From the NCBI GenBank assembly GCA_023458915.1, contig JAEWWM010000050.1, forward strand, positions 1 through 64,000: a stretch of 64,000 bases of DNA, read 5' to 3'. The notes below the pieces were generated by a model, which was given only the letters and a program-made list of their open reading frames with translations, was not told the origin of the DNA and searched no databases. The stretch comes from Bacillota bacterium (GTDB taxonomy: Bacteria; Bacillota; Clostridia; Oscillospirales; Acutalibacteraceae). Of this stretch, positions 52,300-63,266 are shown one piece after another (positions within the stretch are counted from its first letter, which is position 1; every line of letters begins with the position of its first letter). A program made the translations under genes and the position numbers.

Positions 52300-53466
52300 T
52301 TAAATTCTGAATACTATACTTTCTCGTTTGAAAAGTTTTAAAGTGATTGAGAAAGCTATAGAAATGTAAACTATCAACCAACCGAATACTATCGCCAGAT
52401 GCCCGAAGTTTACTATTCCCGCGAAAAGTTCTTTTATTATACAAATCACATTAAAAATCGGAATGCATAAATCTAATGTGCCTATTCTGCTGATGTCCAA
52501 AGTATATGTGAAAAATGTAGGTACAAGGCAAATTATCGAAACCGGCATTAAATATGTTTGCGCCTCTTTAAAAGTTCGCGCGTAAACTCCAATAAGAAGA
52601 TTAATGGAAGCAAAAAACATTGCAGTGAAAAGAGTTATGTCAAGAAGCTCAAGCATTCCCCAAATGGAAATATTAATAGCATCCGTGCTGGAAGAGATGA
52701 GTAAATAACCCCATAACCCCACAATGGTAAATAGCCCACTTATAACACTCATAACTGTTGTTGCCAGAAGTTTTCCTATTATTATGCTCGTGCGGTCTGC
52801 ACAAGTTGATAAAAGAGGCTCGAGCGTGCCGTGTTCTTTTTCGCCAGCGCTTAGTTCTGCCGCAGTTCCTGCTGAACCCATACAGCAGTAAAGTATAAGC
52901 ATCATAGGAACAAGCATGCTGAAATAAAGTGAGCTGGTGTCGATATTTAACGCACCTGCGTTTTGCTGCAGCGGGATTTTAATTGCAATTGCTTGATTAA
53001 GTTCATTTACATCTTTAAAGATATAGTTGGTAACTAAGTATCTATAGTCACTTTCATATTCAACAACAATTGGTCTCGCCATCATTGAGTTTATTGACGA
53101 GTCGTTATATTTTATATCAAGATCAAAAGCTTCTCTTTTCACAATCTTTTCGTCAATATTATTCCCAATCGTAATGTAAGCAGAAATCTCACCGGAATCA
53201 AGCGCTTTTTGTGGGTCTTTTACGTCTATTACAGTAACTTTATCCTGAACGGAAATAAAACTGTAAAAAGAATTTTGCTTATTATTTACCGCAATGTTAA
53301 CGTTATCTGCAACCTGACCTTGCATATTTTTTACTGAAAAATCAATTATAAAAAGCATCCCCGGGACTAGCAAAAGCGGAAGCAAAAGCCCGAATATGAA
53401 AGTTCTCTTATCTCTCATAATACATTTTAGCTCTTTAAAAAACACAACCATAGCTTGTTTAAACAT
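52300..53466 (-). CDS. ABC-2 type exporter permease (NatB-like)
   Basis: Membrane subunit of an ABC-2 exporter. An N-terminal helix, a large extracellular domain (about 40-190) and six C-terminal helices are visible, with the ABC-2 motif AAELSAGEKEHGTLEPLLST. The layout matches NatB-type sodium exporters and related drug exporters, but the substrate is unknown. The ATG at 53466 overlaps the end of the ATPase gene by 8 bases and has GGTGA upstream; the frame extends 25 codons further inside the ATPase gene. Confidence 0.8.
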   Translation of the reverse strand: MFKQAMVVFFKELKCIMRDKRTFIFGLLLPLLLVPGMLFIIDFSVKNMQGQVADNVNIAVNNKQNSFYSFISVQDKVTVIDVKDPQKALDSGEISAYITIGNNIDEKIVKREAFDLDIKYNDSSINSMMARPIVVEYESDYRYLVTNYIFKDVNELNQAIAIKIPLQQNAGALNIDTSSLYFSMLVPMMLILYCCMGSAGTAAELSAGEKEHGTLEPLLSTCADRTSIIIGKLLATTVMSVISGLFTIVGLWGYLLISSSTDAINISIWGMLELLDITLFTAMFFASINLLIGVYARTFKEAQTYLMPVSIICLVPTFFTYTLDISRIGTLDLCIPIFNVICIIKELFAGIVNFGHLAIVFGWLIVYISIAFSITLKLFKRESIVFRI

Positions 53467-54193
53467 TTTCATCACCATCACAAACCAGATTAAAAAGAAT
53501 ATCGTTGATTTCGCGATCGGTGAACTTTTCACGGTATTCATGAACGTCGAATGTTTTTACTACTTTGCCTTTATGTATAACAACCATTCTGTCAGAATAA
53601 TTTTTTATGTTTTCCATGGAATGGCTTGAAAAAATTATACATTTACCTTCTTTTTTGCAAGATTCCATAAAATCAAAGATAGTTTTTGCAGCTTTGAAGT
53701 CAAGTCCCGAATCAGGCTCATCGAACAGCATAATTGATGGATTATGTACAATAGATCTTGCTATCGCAACTTTCTGTTTCATCCCTCTGGAAAAGGTGTT
53801 TACCTGCTTATCTGCGTATTCGCCAAAAGAAAATTTATCGATTAAAATGTTTATTCTTTCGTTAGCGTCTTTTTTGCTTATACCATTTAATCGTGCGAAA
53901 TATTCAAGATTCTCCCTTGCTGTAAGTCGTTCGTAAAGTCCAGCTTCGCTTCCGAAAAGTATACCTATATTTTTACGCACTTCTTTGGGTTCTTTCAAAA
54001 GATTGTGCCCGTTAATTATCGCCGTTCCTTCAGTTGGCATTAGCATGGTACTGAGTATTCTGAGGAGCGTAGATTTACCAGCACCGTTTTCTCCCAAAAG
54101 GCCTACAATTTCGCCATCATTTACTTCGAAGCTCACATTTTTAAGAGCTTCTGTATTTTTAAATTTTTTTGATATATTCGAAATTTCTATCAC
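53459..54193 (-). CDS. ABC exporter ATP-binding protein (NatA-like)
   Basis: ATPase partner of the ABC-2 permease. Walker A GLLGENGAGKSTLLRIL, Q-loop region GILFGSEAGLYERLTARENL, signature TFSRGMKQKVAIARS, Walker B SIMLFDEPDSGLD and H-loop FSSHSM are present. Start GTG with GAGGAG upstream. Overlaps the permease gene, so both are translated together. Confidence 0.9.
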   Translation of the reverse strand: MIEISNISKKFKNTEALKNVSFEVNDGEIVGLLGENGAGKSTLLRILSTMLMPTEGTAIINGHNLLKEPKEVRKNIGILFGSEAGLYERLTARENLEYFARLNGISKKDANERINILIDKFSFGEYADKQVNTFSRGMKQKVAIARSIVHNPSIMLFDEPDSGLDFKAAKTIFDFMESCKKEGKCIIFSSHSMENIKNYSDRMVVIHKGKVVKTFDVHEYREKFTDREINDILFNLVCDGDENV

Positions 54194-54406
54194 TTATGTA
54201 TCTCCTCGGTTTTATAAGCATTTTCGCATAATTTAATTTTAACAAATTATCGATTTCTGTCAATTAGTAAGGGCAATGAGAGGTGTTAAAAAGTATGGTT
54301 TTTAGTATGGAAGAGATTTTGAGTAAGTTTCACCTTGTACCTTTGCGTAACGCCGGACAATATGTGGTATAATAAAAATAGAAAAAAAGAGGGAGGGAGA
54401 GTGCTC

Positions 54407-56365
54407 ATGAATTTTAAAATCGAATCTGACTATAAGCTTTGCGGCGACCAACCTCAGGCTGTGAAAGCATTGGTAAGCGGCATAGAAAAAAGGGACAGAG
54501 AGCAGACCCTTCTAGGCGTTACCGGTTCAGGTAAAACTTTTACTATGGCGAATATAATCGAAAAAGTTCAAAAACCGACTTTAGTGCTTGCTCATAATAA
54601 AACTTTGGCGGCACAACTTTGCAGTGAATTTAAAACATTTTTCCCAAATAATGCTGTCGAATATTTTGTATCTTATTATGATTATTATCAGCCTGAATCA
54701 TATATCGCTTCTACAGACACTTACATTGAAAAAGATTCTTCAATAAATGACGAAATAGATAAGCTCCGCCACTCAGCGACCTCCGCCCTTGCGGAGCGCG
54801 AGGATGTTATAATAGTTTCAAGTATTTCATGCATTTACAGTCTTGGAAACCCAATCGATTATAAAAATATGGTGATTTCCCTTCGCCCAGGAATTCAAAA
54901 AAACAGAGATGAGCTAATCAGCAAGCTTGTTGAAATTCAGTACGAACGAAATGACATTAATTTAACGCGAAATAAATTCCAAGTTCGCGGCGATATTGTA
55001 AATATTTTCCCGGCAGATTCATCCAGCTCGCTTATAAGAGTTGAGTTTTTTGGTGACCATATTGAAAGAATTTGTGAGGTGAATCCCCTAACGGGCGAAA
55101 TAATAGCTGTTTTAAAGCATACAGCGATATACCCAGCTTCGCATTATATTGTTCCGAAAGAAAAACTTCAAAAAGCTATTTTGGAAATAAAAGAAGAAGC
55201 CCGCGAAAGAATCAAGTATTTTAGAGAAAATGATAAACTTATAGAAGCGCAGCGTATAGAGCAGAGAGTGAATTACGACACTGAAATGCTTGAAGAAATC
55301 GGATTTTGCAAAGGAATTGAGAATTATTCGAGAGTTTTATCAGGGCGAAAATCCGGAAGTATTCCGTTTACACTTTTTGATTATTTCCCGAAAGATTTTT
55401 TAATGTTTATTGACGAATCCCATGTAACTCTTCCACAAGCAAGAGCAATGTACGCAGGCGATCGTTCACGAAAAGAAAATTTAATAGAGTACGGTTTTCG
55501 CCTTCCCTCGGCTTACGATAACCGACCGATGAATTTTGATGAGTTTTATTCTAAAATCAACCAAGTAATTTTTGTTAGTGCCACCCCAGGGGATTTTGAG
55601 CTTCAAAAAAGCCAAAATATAGTTGAGCAAGTAATTAGGCCTACCGGACTTTTAGATCCAGAAATAAGCGTAAGGTTAGTAAAGGGTCAGATTGACGATT
55701 TAATCGGCGAAATAAACAAAAGAGTCGCGCTTAAAGAAAGAGTGCTTATTACTACTCTTACCAAAAAAATGGCAGAAGACCTAACAGCTTATTTAAAAGA
55801 AGTTGGAATAAAAGTAGCTTACATGCACAGTGACATCGACACAATGGAGCGTATGGAAATAGTTAGAGATCTTCGTATGGGAGTTTTTGACGTTTTAGTC
55901 GGAATAAACCTTTTAAGAGAAGGCCTTGATATACCGGAAGTTTCGCTAGTTGCAATATTAGATGCCGACAAAGAGGGCTTTTTAAGATCCGAGCGCTCAC
56001 TTATTCAAACAATCGGACGCGCTGCAAGAAATGCTCATGGACAAGTTATTATGTACGCAGACGAGGTCACGCGTTCAATGGAGATTGCCATAAAAGAAAC
56101 CGAGCGAAGAAGAAAAATTCAGGCAGATTACAATAAAAAACATGGGATTGTGCCAACTACAATTGTTAAAAAAGTTTCGGATATACTTGAAATTTCGAGT
56201 AAAGATATTTCAGATGGTAAAAAATCTTACAAAAAACTCAGCAGACCAGAAAAAGAAAGAATTATTAAAAGCTTAACAAAAGAAATGAAACTAGCTGCAC
56301 AGATGTTAGAATTTGAACATGCAGCATTTTTAAGAGACGAGATCCAAAAGTTACAGAATTTGTAA
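54407..56365 (+). CDS. uvrB: Excinuclease ABC subunit UvrB
   Basis: Damage-verifying helicase-like subunit of nucleotide excision repair. Walker [16 protein letters not shown], the DNA-insertion hairpin region [21 protein letters not shown], helicase motifs [18 protein letters not shown] and [21 protein letters not shown], and the C-terminal UVR motif [14 protein letters not shown] are all present. I start at 54407 (MNFKIES), after GGGAGGGAG; the open frame reaches 24 codons further into the promoter (TATAAT at 54368-54373). No DinR/LexA box was seen. uvrA follows after 18 bases. Confidence 0.95.
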   Translation: MNFKIESDYKLCGDQPQAVKALVSGIEKRDREQTLLGVTGSGKTFTMANIIEKVQKPTLVLAHNKTLAAQLCSEFKTFFPNNAVEYFVSYYDYYQPESYIASTDTYIEKDSSINDEIDKLRHSATSALAEREDVIIVSSISCIYSLGNPIDYKNMVISLRPGIQKNRDELISKLVEIQYERNDINLTRNKFQVRGDIVNIFPADSSSSLIRVEFFGDHIERICEVNPLTGEIIAVLKHTAIYPASHYIVPKEKLQKAILEIKEEARERIKYFRENDKLIEAQRIEQRVNYDTEMLEEIGFCKGIENYSRVLSGRKSGSIPFTLFDYFPKDFLMFIDESHVTLPQARAMYAGDRSRKENLIEYGFRLPSAYDNRPMNFDEFYSKINQVIFVSATPGDFELQKSQNIVEQVIRPTGLLDPEISVRLVKGQIDDLIGEINKRVALKERVLITTLTKKMAEDLTAYLKEVGIKVAYMHSDIDTMERMEIVRDLRMGVFDVLVGINLLREGLDIPEVSLVAILDADKEGFLRSERSLIQTIGRAARNAHGQVIMYADEVTRSMEIAIKETERRRKIQADYNKKHGIVPTTIVKKVSDILEISSKDISDGKKSYKKLSRPEKERIIKSLTKEMKLAAQMLEFEHAAFLRDEIQKLQNL

Positions 56366-56383
56366 AAAGAGGTGATGAATATA

Positions 56384-59200
56384 ATGCAAAACATAGTTAT
56401 TAAAGGCGCAAAAGAGCACAATTTAAAAAATGTAAATTTAACCGTACCGCGAGATAAATTAGTTATATTTACAGGACTTTCCGGTTCGGGAAAATCTTCA
56501 CTTGCATTCGATACTATATATGCAGAAGGTCAACGAAGATATATGGAATCACTTTCTGCATATGCAAGACAATTTCTTGGCCAGATGAACAAGCCTGATG
56601 TTGAAAGCATTGAAGGCCTTTCTCCTTCAATATCAATTGATCAAAAAACCACTTCTAGAAATCCGCGTTCTACAGTCGGGACAGTTACAGAAATATATGA
56701 TTACCTTCGGCTTTTATATGCGCGCATAGGTGTACCACATTGTCCTATTTGTGGCAAAGAAATCACTCATCAAACAGTAGATCAAATAGTTGATAAAATA
56801 ATGGAATTTGGCGATGGATGCAAAATTCAAATTCTTTCTCCAGTTGCACGAGGCAAAAAAGGTGAACACACTAAGGAACTGGATCTAATTAGAAAAAACG
56901 GTTTTGTAAGAGCGCGCATTGATGGTGAAATTCGCGATTTATCAGAAAAAATTAAACTTTCAAAAACACAAAAACATAATATTGAAGTTATAGTTGACAG
57001 AATAGTAATAAAAAATGATATAAAATCTCGAATTTCAGAGGCAGTTGAAACTGCGGTCGAACTTTCAAACGGTATGATTATAGTAAATGTTGACTCGAAA
57101 GAAGATGTTGTTTTTTCAAAAAACTATGCTTGTCCTGACCATAATATTGCTATTTCGGAGCTTGCTCCTCGAATGTTTTCATTTAACAGCCCATTTGGAG
57201 CCTGCAAAAAATGCACGGGACTTGGAGTTTTTATGAAAGTAGACCCTAATTTAATAGTACCAGATAAAAACAAATCTATAAATGAAGGTGGAATTAAAGG
57301 AAGCGGGTGGTCAATGGAAGGGAATTCTATCGCTAATATGTATTTTAGCGCCCTTTCAAGAAGGTATAGCTTTTCATTAGATATTCCCATTAAAGATCTG
57401 CCTGAAGAAATACTTAATGTAGTTCTTTATGGGACAAACGGCGAAACTCTGAATTTAGTTAGGGAAACTTCTTATGGAAGATCCACATACAAAAACACTT
57501 TTGAAGGAATTATTCCGAATCTTGAGCGTCGATTTCACGAAACGCAAAGCGCATGGATTAAACAAGAAATTGAATCTTTTATGGACGAGATACCGTGTGA
57601 TGAATGTGGGGGAAAACGTTTATCCCATGTCGCTCTTAGCGTTACTGTTGGAAAAATTAATATATCAGACCTTTGCGATAAATCAGTAAAACATATTTTA
57701 GAATTCATTAGTAATTTAAAACTTAAAAGTAAAGATTCTATAATAGCAGAACCTATATTAAAAGAAATTAAAGATCGACTTATGTTTTTGAAAAACGTAG
57801 GTCTTGAATATTTAACACTTTCGCGCAATTCCGGCACTCTTTCAGGCGGTGAAAGTCAAAGAATAAGGCTTGCAACTCAAATTGGATCATCGCTAATGGG
57901 GGTACTTTACGTTCTTGATGAACCAAGCATTGGCCTTCATCAACGTGATAATGACAAGCTCCTTCATACACTTAAAAATCTTCGTGACGCAGGAAATACT
58001 GTTATAGTTGTAGAGCATGACGAAGATACAATGTACGCCGCAGATTATATAATTGATGTTGGCCCGGGTTCAGGAATTAATGGAGGAAATATTGTATGTG
58101 CGGGCACAGTTGAAGATATAAAAGCGTGTAAAAATTCCATAACAGGGCAATATTTGAGTGGTGAGAAAAATATACCAATACCGTCTACGCGCAGAAAAGG
58201 GAATGGCGAATTTTTGAAAGTTATTGGAGCTTCAGAAAATAATTTAAAAAACATTGACGTATCAATTCCACTTGGAACTATAACAGGGGTCACAGGAGTT
58301 TCCGGGTCAGGGAAGTCAACTTTAGTCAACGAGATAATATATAAAAAATTATCTTCCATTCTTAACCGCGCTAAACAAGTAGCAGGCAAACACAAAGAAA
58401 TTTTAGGAATCGAAAATCTTGATAAAGTTATTGATATAAGCCAGTCGCCAATTGGCAGAACGCCGCGCTCAAATCCCGCAACATACACAGGAGTATTTAC
58501 CGATATTCGCGAACTTTTTGCTTCAACAAACGACGCAAAATCTAAGGGTTTTAGCAGCGGACGATTTTCATTTAACGTAAAAGGCGGAAGATGTGAGGCA
58601 TGCCAAGGTGACGGTATTATTAAAATTGAGATGCATTTCCTCTCGGATATATTTGTCCCGTGCGAGGTGTGCAAGGGTAAAAGATATAGCCGAGAAACAC
58701 TGGCAGTTAAATATAAAGGCAAAAATATAAGTGATGTTCTTGAAATGACGGTCGATGAAGCAGTAAATTTCTTTGAAAACATACCAAAAATAAAAAGAAA
58801 ACTTGATACTTTGTGCGAAGTAGGGCTTGGATATATAAAACTTGGTCAACCCGCAACTACTCTTTCAGGTGGAGAAGCTCAGAGGGTAAAACTTGCAACA
58901 GAACTTTCAAAAAAAGCTACAGGAAAAACTTTATATATCCTAGATGAACCTACCACCGGTCTTCATATAGCAGATGTTCACAAATTGACGGAAGTACTCC
59001 AAAAATTAGTAAAATCAGGAAATACTATTTTAATTATTGAGCACAATTTAGACTTAATAAAAATTTGCGATTATTTAATAGATTTAGGCCCGGAAGGCGG
59101 AGAAAATGGCGGCACAATTGTTGCACAGGGCACACCGGAAGAAGTAGCAAAAAATAAAAACTCTTATACAGGAATTTATTTAAAAAAGTTGGGATTGTAA
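56384..59200 (+). CDS. uvrA: Excinuclease ABC subunit UvrA
   Basis: Damage sensor of nucleotide excision repair, with two ABC ATPase domains and zinc sites. First domain Walker [15 protein letters not shown], signature [13 protein letters not shown] and Walker [14 protein letters not shown]; second domain [23 protein letters not shown] and [12 protein letters not shown]. Zinc sites include [24 protein letters not shown] and CEACQGDG with CEVCKGKR. Length 938 is normal. The ATG at 56384 lies 7 bases after GAGGTGAT. Confidence 0.95.
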   Translation: MQNIVIKGAKEHNLKNVNLTVPRDKLVIFTGLSGSGKSSLAFDTIYAEGQRRYMESLSAYARQFLGQMNKPDVESIEGLSPSISIDQKTTSRNPRSTVGTVTEIYDYLRLLYARIGVPHCPICGKEITHQTVDQIVDKIMEFGDGCKIQILSPVARGKKGEHTKELDLIRKNGFVRARIDGEIRDLSEKIKLSKTQKHNIEVIVDRIVIKNDIKSRISEAVETAVELSNGMIIVNVDSKEDVVFSKNYACPDHNIAISELAPRMFSFNSPFGACKKCTGLGVFMKVDPNLIVPDKNKSINEGGIKGSGWSMEGNSIANMYFSALSRRYSFSLDIPIKDLPEEILNVVLYGTNGETLNLVRETSYGRSTYKNTFEGIIPNLERRFHETQSAWIKQEIESFMDEIPCDECGGKRLSHVALSVTVGKINISDLCDKSVKHILEFISNLKLKSKDSIIAEPILKEIKDRLMFLKNVGLEYLTLSRNSGTLSGGESQRIRLATQIGSSLMGVLYVLDEPSIGLHQRDNDKLLHTLKNLRDAGNTVIVVEHDEDTMYAADYIIDVGPGSGINGGNIVCAGTVEDIKACKNSITGQYLSGEKNIPIPSTRRKGNGEFLKVIGASENNLKNIDVSIPLGTITGVTGVSGSGKSTLVNEIIYKKLSSILNRAKQVAGKHKEILGIENLDKVIDISQSPIGRTPRSNPATYTGVFTDIRELFASTNDAKSKGFSSGRFSFNVKGGRCEACQGDGIIKIEMHFLSDIFVPCEVCKGKRYSRETLAVKYKGKNISDVLEMTVDEAVNFFENIPKIKRKLDTLCEVGLGYIKLGQPATTLSGGEAQRVKLATELSKKATGKTLYILDEPTTGLHIADVHKLTEVLQKLVKSGNTILIIEHNLDLIKICDYLIDLGPEGGENGGTIVAQGTPEEVAKNKNSYTGIYLKKLGL

Positions 59201-59310
59201 CTTTAGTGGTATTTTACGTTTCTTTTTATGAATTTTTATTGACTTTTAATAAATTTATTGATATTATATGCCCATAAATAGAATTTGCGACCAAAAAGGA
59301 GGCCTTTTCA

Positions 59311-60165
59311 ATGACAAGAACTGAACTAAAATTAAAGGCGAGAACACAAATCAGCGGTAATATTCTGATTTTAATTCTGTGCCACTTTGGAGTTTATGTT
59401 ATTTCGCACCTAAGCTCTATTGCAGAAATGTTAGCGAGAACATTTTATTATCCTAGAACGTCATCATTTTGGTTTCAAAATGGCGTTCATCCTGGCGTAA
59501 AATATATGCTATCCGGTTATAGAGAACTCGTCAAATATGGCTGCGCCAGTTGGCCTAACAACAGGTATTTTATGCGTGAAATCAATCGATTTTTAGCTGA
59601 ACCCTATTATCCTGCTGGTATTATTACTCTAATTTCTTTATTGTCAATAATCTCATTTTTAATTTTTCCGGCATTTAAATTAGGACTCAGCAGAATTTAT
59701 TTAAATCTTTCAAAAGATGAAGCACCTTCTCTCGATAAATTTTTGAGCGGAGTGAACTCCTTTGGAAAATCATTATGGCTTCAAATTATTATAGGTTTTT
59801 TCACGTTTCTGTGGACTCTTCTCCTGATTGTTCCGGGAATAATTAAATATATATCTTATTCAATGTCTTATTATATTTTGGCAGAAAATCCTGAAATTAC
59901 GGCTCTTGAAGCATTAAATAAAAGCAAACGCTTAATGGATGGCCACAAAATGGATTATTTTATCTTGATGCTTTCCTTCTTCTGGTGGTATTTGTTAGCA
60001 GCCCTGACGTTCGGAATAGCTTATATTTACGTGTCCCCGTATGTAAGTGCGGCGCAAGCCAATTTTTACCTGGATATTAAACCGAAAGAAGACGATTCTG
60101 TTTACACAGCGCCTGAAATTAGTGAGGAATTAGAAGAAAATTACGAAAATGGCATCGAAGAATAA
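59311..60165 (+). CDS. DUF975 family membrane protein
   Basis: Integral membrane protein, function unknown. The start TRTELKLKARTQISGN is typical of DUF975. Hydrophobic segments follow at about residues 16-40, 104-125, 155-185 and 218-245, with the family motif SMSYYILAENPEITALEAL and SKRLMDGHKMDYFILMLSFFWW. AAGGAGG precedes the ATG. The acidic C-terminus (EISEELEENYENGIEE) is cytoplasmic. It is alone after uvrBA. Confidence 0.85.
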   Translation: MTRTELKLKARTQISGNILILILCHFGVYVISHLSSIAEMLARTFYYPRTSSFWFQNGVHPGVKYMLSGYRELVKYGCASWPNNRYFMREINRFLAEPYYPAGIITLISLLSIISFLIFPAFKLGLSRIYLNLSKDEAPSLDKFLSGVNSFGKSLWLQIIIGFFTFLWTLLLIVPGIIKYISYSMSYYILAENPEITALEALNKSKRLMDGHKMDYFILMLSFFWWYLLAALTFGIAYIYVSPYVSAAQANFYLDIKPKEDDSVYTAPEISEELEENYENGIEE

Positions 60166-60198
60166 AAAATAAGTAATATTTATTAAGTAACTATTTTA

Positions 60199-60233
60199 GT
60201 TTCTCCTCTCACTGCAGAAGCGGGAGGAGAAAC
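60199..60233. repeat. Intergenic hairpin (copy 6 of family)
   Basis: GTTTCTCCTC and GAGGAGAAAC pair perfectly, extended by TC/GG, around an 11-base loop, 34 bases after the DUF975 stop. Confidence 0.7.
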
Positions 60234-60273
60234 GTTTAATGTAAGCATCTTTAAAAAGCAAGTAGTGAAAATT

Positions 60274-60422
60274 ATGAACAAAAATTTTTCAGAAGCTGAT
60301 ATAACTAAAAAATTAAATGGCTTGGTTTAAAATTCAATAAAGATAATGCTTCCTATATTTCTACAGGTGGTAAAGAGAGCCCTTCATCACAATTGATGAG
60401 GGAGCTGCTTACTTTAAGTTAA
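60274..60422 (+). pseudogene. Small broken ORF
   Basis: An ATG at 60274 opens 18 codons (MNKNFSEADITKKLNGLV) and stops; the next frame continues KFNKDNASYISTGGKESPSS then QLMRELLTLS and ends at 60422. A one-base shift near 60327 would join them into a protein of about 48 residues. No strong ribosome binding site is seen. Not recognised; it may be chance. Confidence 0.3.
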
Positions 60423-60424
60423 GT

Positions 60425-61621
60425 TTATTTAGCCAGAGCTTTTTTCACATTATTTAGCGAGGTTTCATATATTTTCTTTGCTAAAGCAGTTACATTTGCG
60501 GACATTTTTGAATAACTCTTCGAGCTTGTATTTATAGCTTCCGTCATAGCCTTAGTGAGGCTTTTATCTTCGCCGTATATAAAAGCAGTTTCGGAGTTGA
60601 ATTTATAAAAGTCCGCAAAATCTTCAGATATTATAACAGGTTTTGAAAATCCATACGCAAGCTGTGCGGATCCTGTGACTCTACGAGTTTTAAATATATT
60701 GTCATCATTATTTTCAGCTTCTAAAGGGATAATAATATAATCAGAATTTTGGGCTTCCTTATACATCTCTGTATAAGGGATATGTTGTTTAAAAATGAAA
60801 TTATTTGAAAGTTCTTTTGGAATTCTTTCTTTTGAAAAAATGTCTGACCTTCCAACCACCACAACTTCAAAATCCAGACCACTATTTTTTAATTTTTTTG
60901 CTGATTCAACCAGCTTGCCATAACTTCTTCCTGCTGTTGATGTAATGAAAAAGCGTGTTTTTTTATTTTTTATGTGAACTGGGAATTCACTAAAATAGTG
61001 GGGATTTACATACAGTCCTTTGCTAAAATCTCCTAAAACAAATACATAGTAATCCTCAATTCCCATATCATGTATAAATTCTGTGTCGTGTGTTACAAAT
61101 AGCGATTTTGGATTACTGAAAAACCCGAGTTTTTCTATTAATTCTTTTTCCCTGTGGTAAGATTCAGTGCTTTCCAAAAGAGCAGCGTCATATTTTGAAA
61201 ATTTACCTGATATTTCAGAGCTTAAATATGATACTTGATCTATGTTATTAAATGTGAATATCCTAAGCTTGTCCTTTGGTTCAAAAAGTTCTAAAGCATT
61301 TTCGCAGCCTGACTTAATTAGTACGTCAACGTTATATCCGAGGTCTGTGAAGTATTTGGCATATCCAGGCATACATTCGTGGTGATGCGCATTAAACTCA
61401 AATATAATTACTGATTTTGGTTTTATGTCAGCCGAAAGAAATTTTTCAAGTGCTTTAGGCGCTTCTTTGCGGTTTTTATAATCGTCATAAATTTTCACGA
61501 TTTTGTTTTTATAGTATAAAGAGGTCCATACTATTTCATGCCGGTAAATACAACTTTCAACCAGCAACAATGCTGTTAGAATTGAGATTATAACCCATAA
61601 TCCTTTTTTTGAAATAGCCAT
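60425..61621 (-). CDS. Membrane-anchored glycosyltransferase-like protein
   Basis: One N-terminal membrane helix (GLWVIISILTALLLVESCI) precedes a two-lobed Rossmann-type fold typical of GT-B enzymes: FEFNAHHHECMPGYAKYF TDLGYN region in the first lobe, SLFVTHDTEF, then in the second lobe RFFITSTAGRSYGKLVESAK, FEVVVVGRSDI and the sugar-nucleotide region IPYTEMYKEAQNSDYIIIPL with YGFSKPVIISEDFADFY. The acceptor is unknown. GGAG lies before the ATG. It lies 45 bases after murD, so a cell-wall or envelope role is likely but unproven. Confidence 0.65.
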   Translation of the reverse strand: MAISKKGLWVIISILTALLLVESCIYRHEIVWTSLYYKNKIVKIYDDYKNRKEAPKALEKFLSADIKPKSVIIFEFNAHHHECMPGYAKYFTDLGYNVDVLIKSGCENALELFEPKDKLRIFTFNNIDQVSYLSSEISGKFSKYDAALLESTESYHREKELIEKLGFFSNPKSLFVTHDTEFIHDMGIEDYYVFVLGDFSKGLYVNPHYFSEFPVHIKNKKTRFFITSTAGRSYGKLVESAKKLKNSGLDFEVVVVGRSDIFSKERIPKELSNNFIFKQHIPYTEMYKEAQNSDYIIIPLEAENNDDNIFKTRRVTGSAQLAYGFSKPVIISEDFADFYKFNSETAFIYGEDKSLTKAMTEAINTSSKSYSKMSANVTALAKKIYETSLNNVKKALAK

Positions 61622-61665
61622 AAATTTTCCTTCTCCTTTGTTTTTTACATCTTTTTGAAAAATAT

Positions 61666-63066
61666 TTATTTTAAGTTATTTACAAGAGTTTTAAATTGAT
61701 TTCCGCGCTCTTCAAAATCTTTGTAAAGGTCAAAACTTGCGCATGCAGGAGAGAGTACAACGATATCGCCGGTTTTAGAATGTTGTGAAGCTTTGTTCAC
61801 AGCATCTTTCATAGAACTTACTTTTATTATGGTAAGTTTTTCTTTATTATAATATTTTAATTTTATTATTTCGTTTTCTATTTTGCCTGCGGTTGCACCC
61901 ATTAAAATTAAAATAGACACTTTTTTAATAATTTCTTTGGCAAGACTATCAAAAGGTATTTTTTTGTCGTACCCACCGGCAATTAAAATTATTTTTTGCC
62001 CAAACAGAGAAAGCGTACCATTTATTGTGCGGTTGGGGCTTGAGGCAATAGAATCATTATAATAAGATACGCCATTAAAATCTTTTACAAATTCTATCCT
62101 GTGAGGAACGCCGGCAAATGAATTTGCTACGGTTTTTATGCTTTTTATACTAACTAAATCATGAATGCACGCTATGGCTGCAAGGTAATTTTCAAGGTTA
62201 TGTTTTCCTGGGAGTTTTATCTCGGAAGTGTTTATGATTTTTTGGTTTTCCCTATTTGATGAAAAAATTATATCTTTATTTTCGTCTACCCATATGCCAT
62301 TTTCAAGTTTTTCTTTCCTGCTGAAAAATATTAGTTTCCCACGAACATCATCATTCATTTTTTGAGTTTCAATATTATCAAAATTTAAAGTGGCTTTTGA
62401 AAAAGCATTTTGGTGAAAAATAATTTGTTTTTTAGCGTCTGTATATTCATCCATATCTTTGTGAACATCAAGGTGGTTTGGCGAAATATTTGTTATAACT
62501 GCCATATCAGGGCTTTTTCGCATGGAAATCAGCTGAAAACTTGAAAGCTCTACAACAGCGATATCTTCTTTTTTTATGCTTTTTATCTTGGGTAAAAGCG
62601 GATTTCCGATATTTCCGCCCAAATGAACTTTAAATCCTTCATTTTTTAATATTTCAGAAATAATAGTTGTAACTGTGGTTTTACCGTCGCTCCCTGTAAT
62701 TCCAATAATGCGGCATGGGCATAAATCAAAAAATATTTCCATTTCAGATGTAATTATTGCGCCTTTTCCCCTAGCGTTTGTTATTTTATTTAACAAAAAA
62801 TTCACGCCTGGGGATCTTACAATAATATCTAAATTTTCATTCCAGACAGTTTCATCAGCTAGCCGAAAGTCAATGTAAGAATTATTTTTAAAATTATTTA
62901 TAAGCTGCTTATCAAAATTTTTTTCTTCCTGCGAGTCATAGACTATAACCTTTATTTTTTCATCTGTTAGTATATTAATAAATGGGATGTTGCTTCGCCC
63001 AAGCCCGCAAAACATTATTTTTTTATTTTTAAATTTTTGAATAAAGTCGGTGTATTTTTCCTGCAT
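61666..63066 (-). CDS. murD: UDP-N-acetylmuramoyl-L-alanine--D-glutamate ligase
   Basis: Adds D-Glu to UDP-MurNAc-L-Ala in peptidoglycan synthesis. Motifs are the N-terminal MFCGLGRSNIPFINIL, the ATP loop ITGSDGKTTVTTII, VVELSSFQL, NHLDVHKDMDEYTDAK, GKHNLENYLAAIAC, PHRIEFVKDFNGVSYYNDS and LSPACASFDLYKDFEERG. Length 466 is normal. GAGGAG precedes the ATG. Confidence 0.95.
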   Translation of the reverse strand: MQEKYTDFIQKFKNKKIMFCGLGRSNIPFINILTDEKIKVIVYDSQEEKNFDKQLINNFKNNSYIDFRLADETVWNENLDIIVRSPGVNFLLNKITNARGKGAIITSEMEIFFDLCPCRIIGITGSDGKTTVTTIISEILKNEGFKVHLGGNIGNPLLPKIKSIKKEDIAVVELSSFQLISMRKSPDMAVITNISPNHLDVHKDMDEYTDAKKQIIFHQNAFSKATLNFDNIETQKMNDDVRGKLIFFSRKEKLENGIWVDENKDIIFSSNRENQKIINTSEIKLPGKHNLENYLAAIACIHDLVSIKSIKTVANSFAGVPHRIEFVKDFNGVSYYNDSIASSPNRTINGTLSLFGQKIILIAGGYDKKIPFDSLAKEIIKKVSILILMGATAGKIENEIIKLKYYNKEKLTIIKVSSMKDAVNKASQHSKTGDIVVLSPACASFDLYKDFEERGNQFKTLVNNLK

Positions 63067-63236
63067 AGTTTCTCCTCGATTTTTAGATATGTTAAAAAAC
63101 CGAATGCTATTTTACATTTTAATAAAAAATTTGTCTACTAACAGAAATAATTTCACTCACTGCACTGCAAAAACATTCTTCACGCTTAAATTTTGTGAAG
63201 ACTTTAATATTAATTGTATATATAAATTGCAGTAAC

Positions 63237-63261
63237 CCCCCACCGGTTAAACCAGTAGGGG
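63237..63261 (-). terminator. Hairpin after the amidase-like gene
   Basis: In minus-strand RNA CCCCTACTGG pairs with CCGGTGGGGG over 10 positions; the wobble pairs work only on this strand. No T-run follows, so it may be a weak terminator or end stabiliser. Confidence 0.45.
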
Positions 63262-63266
63262 ATTTA

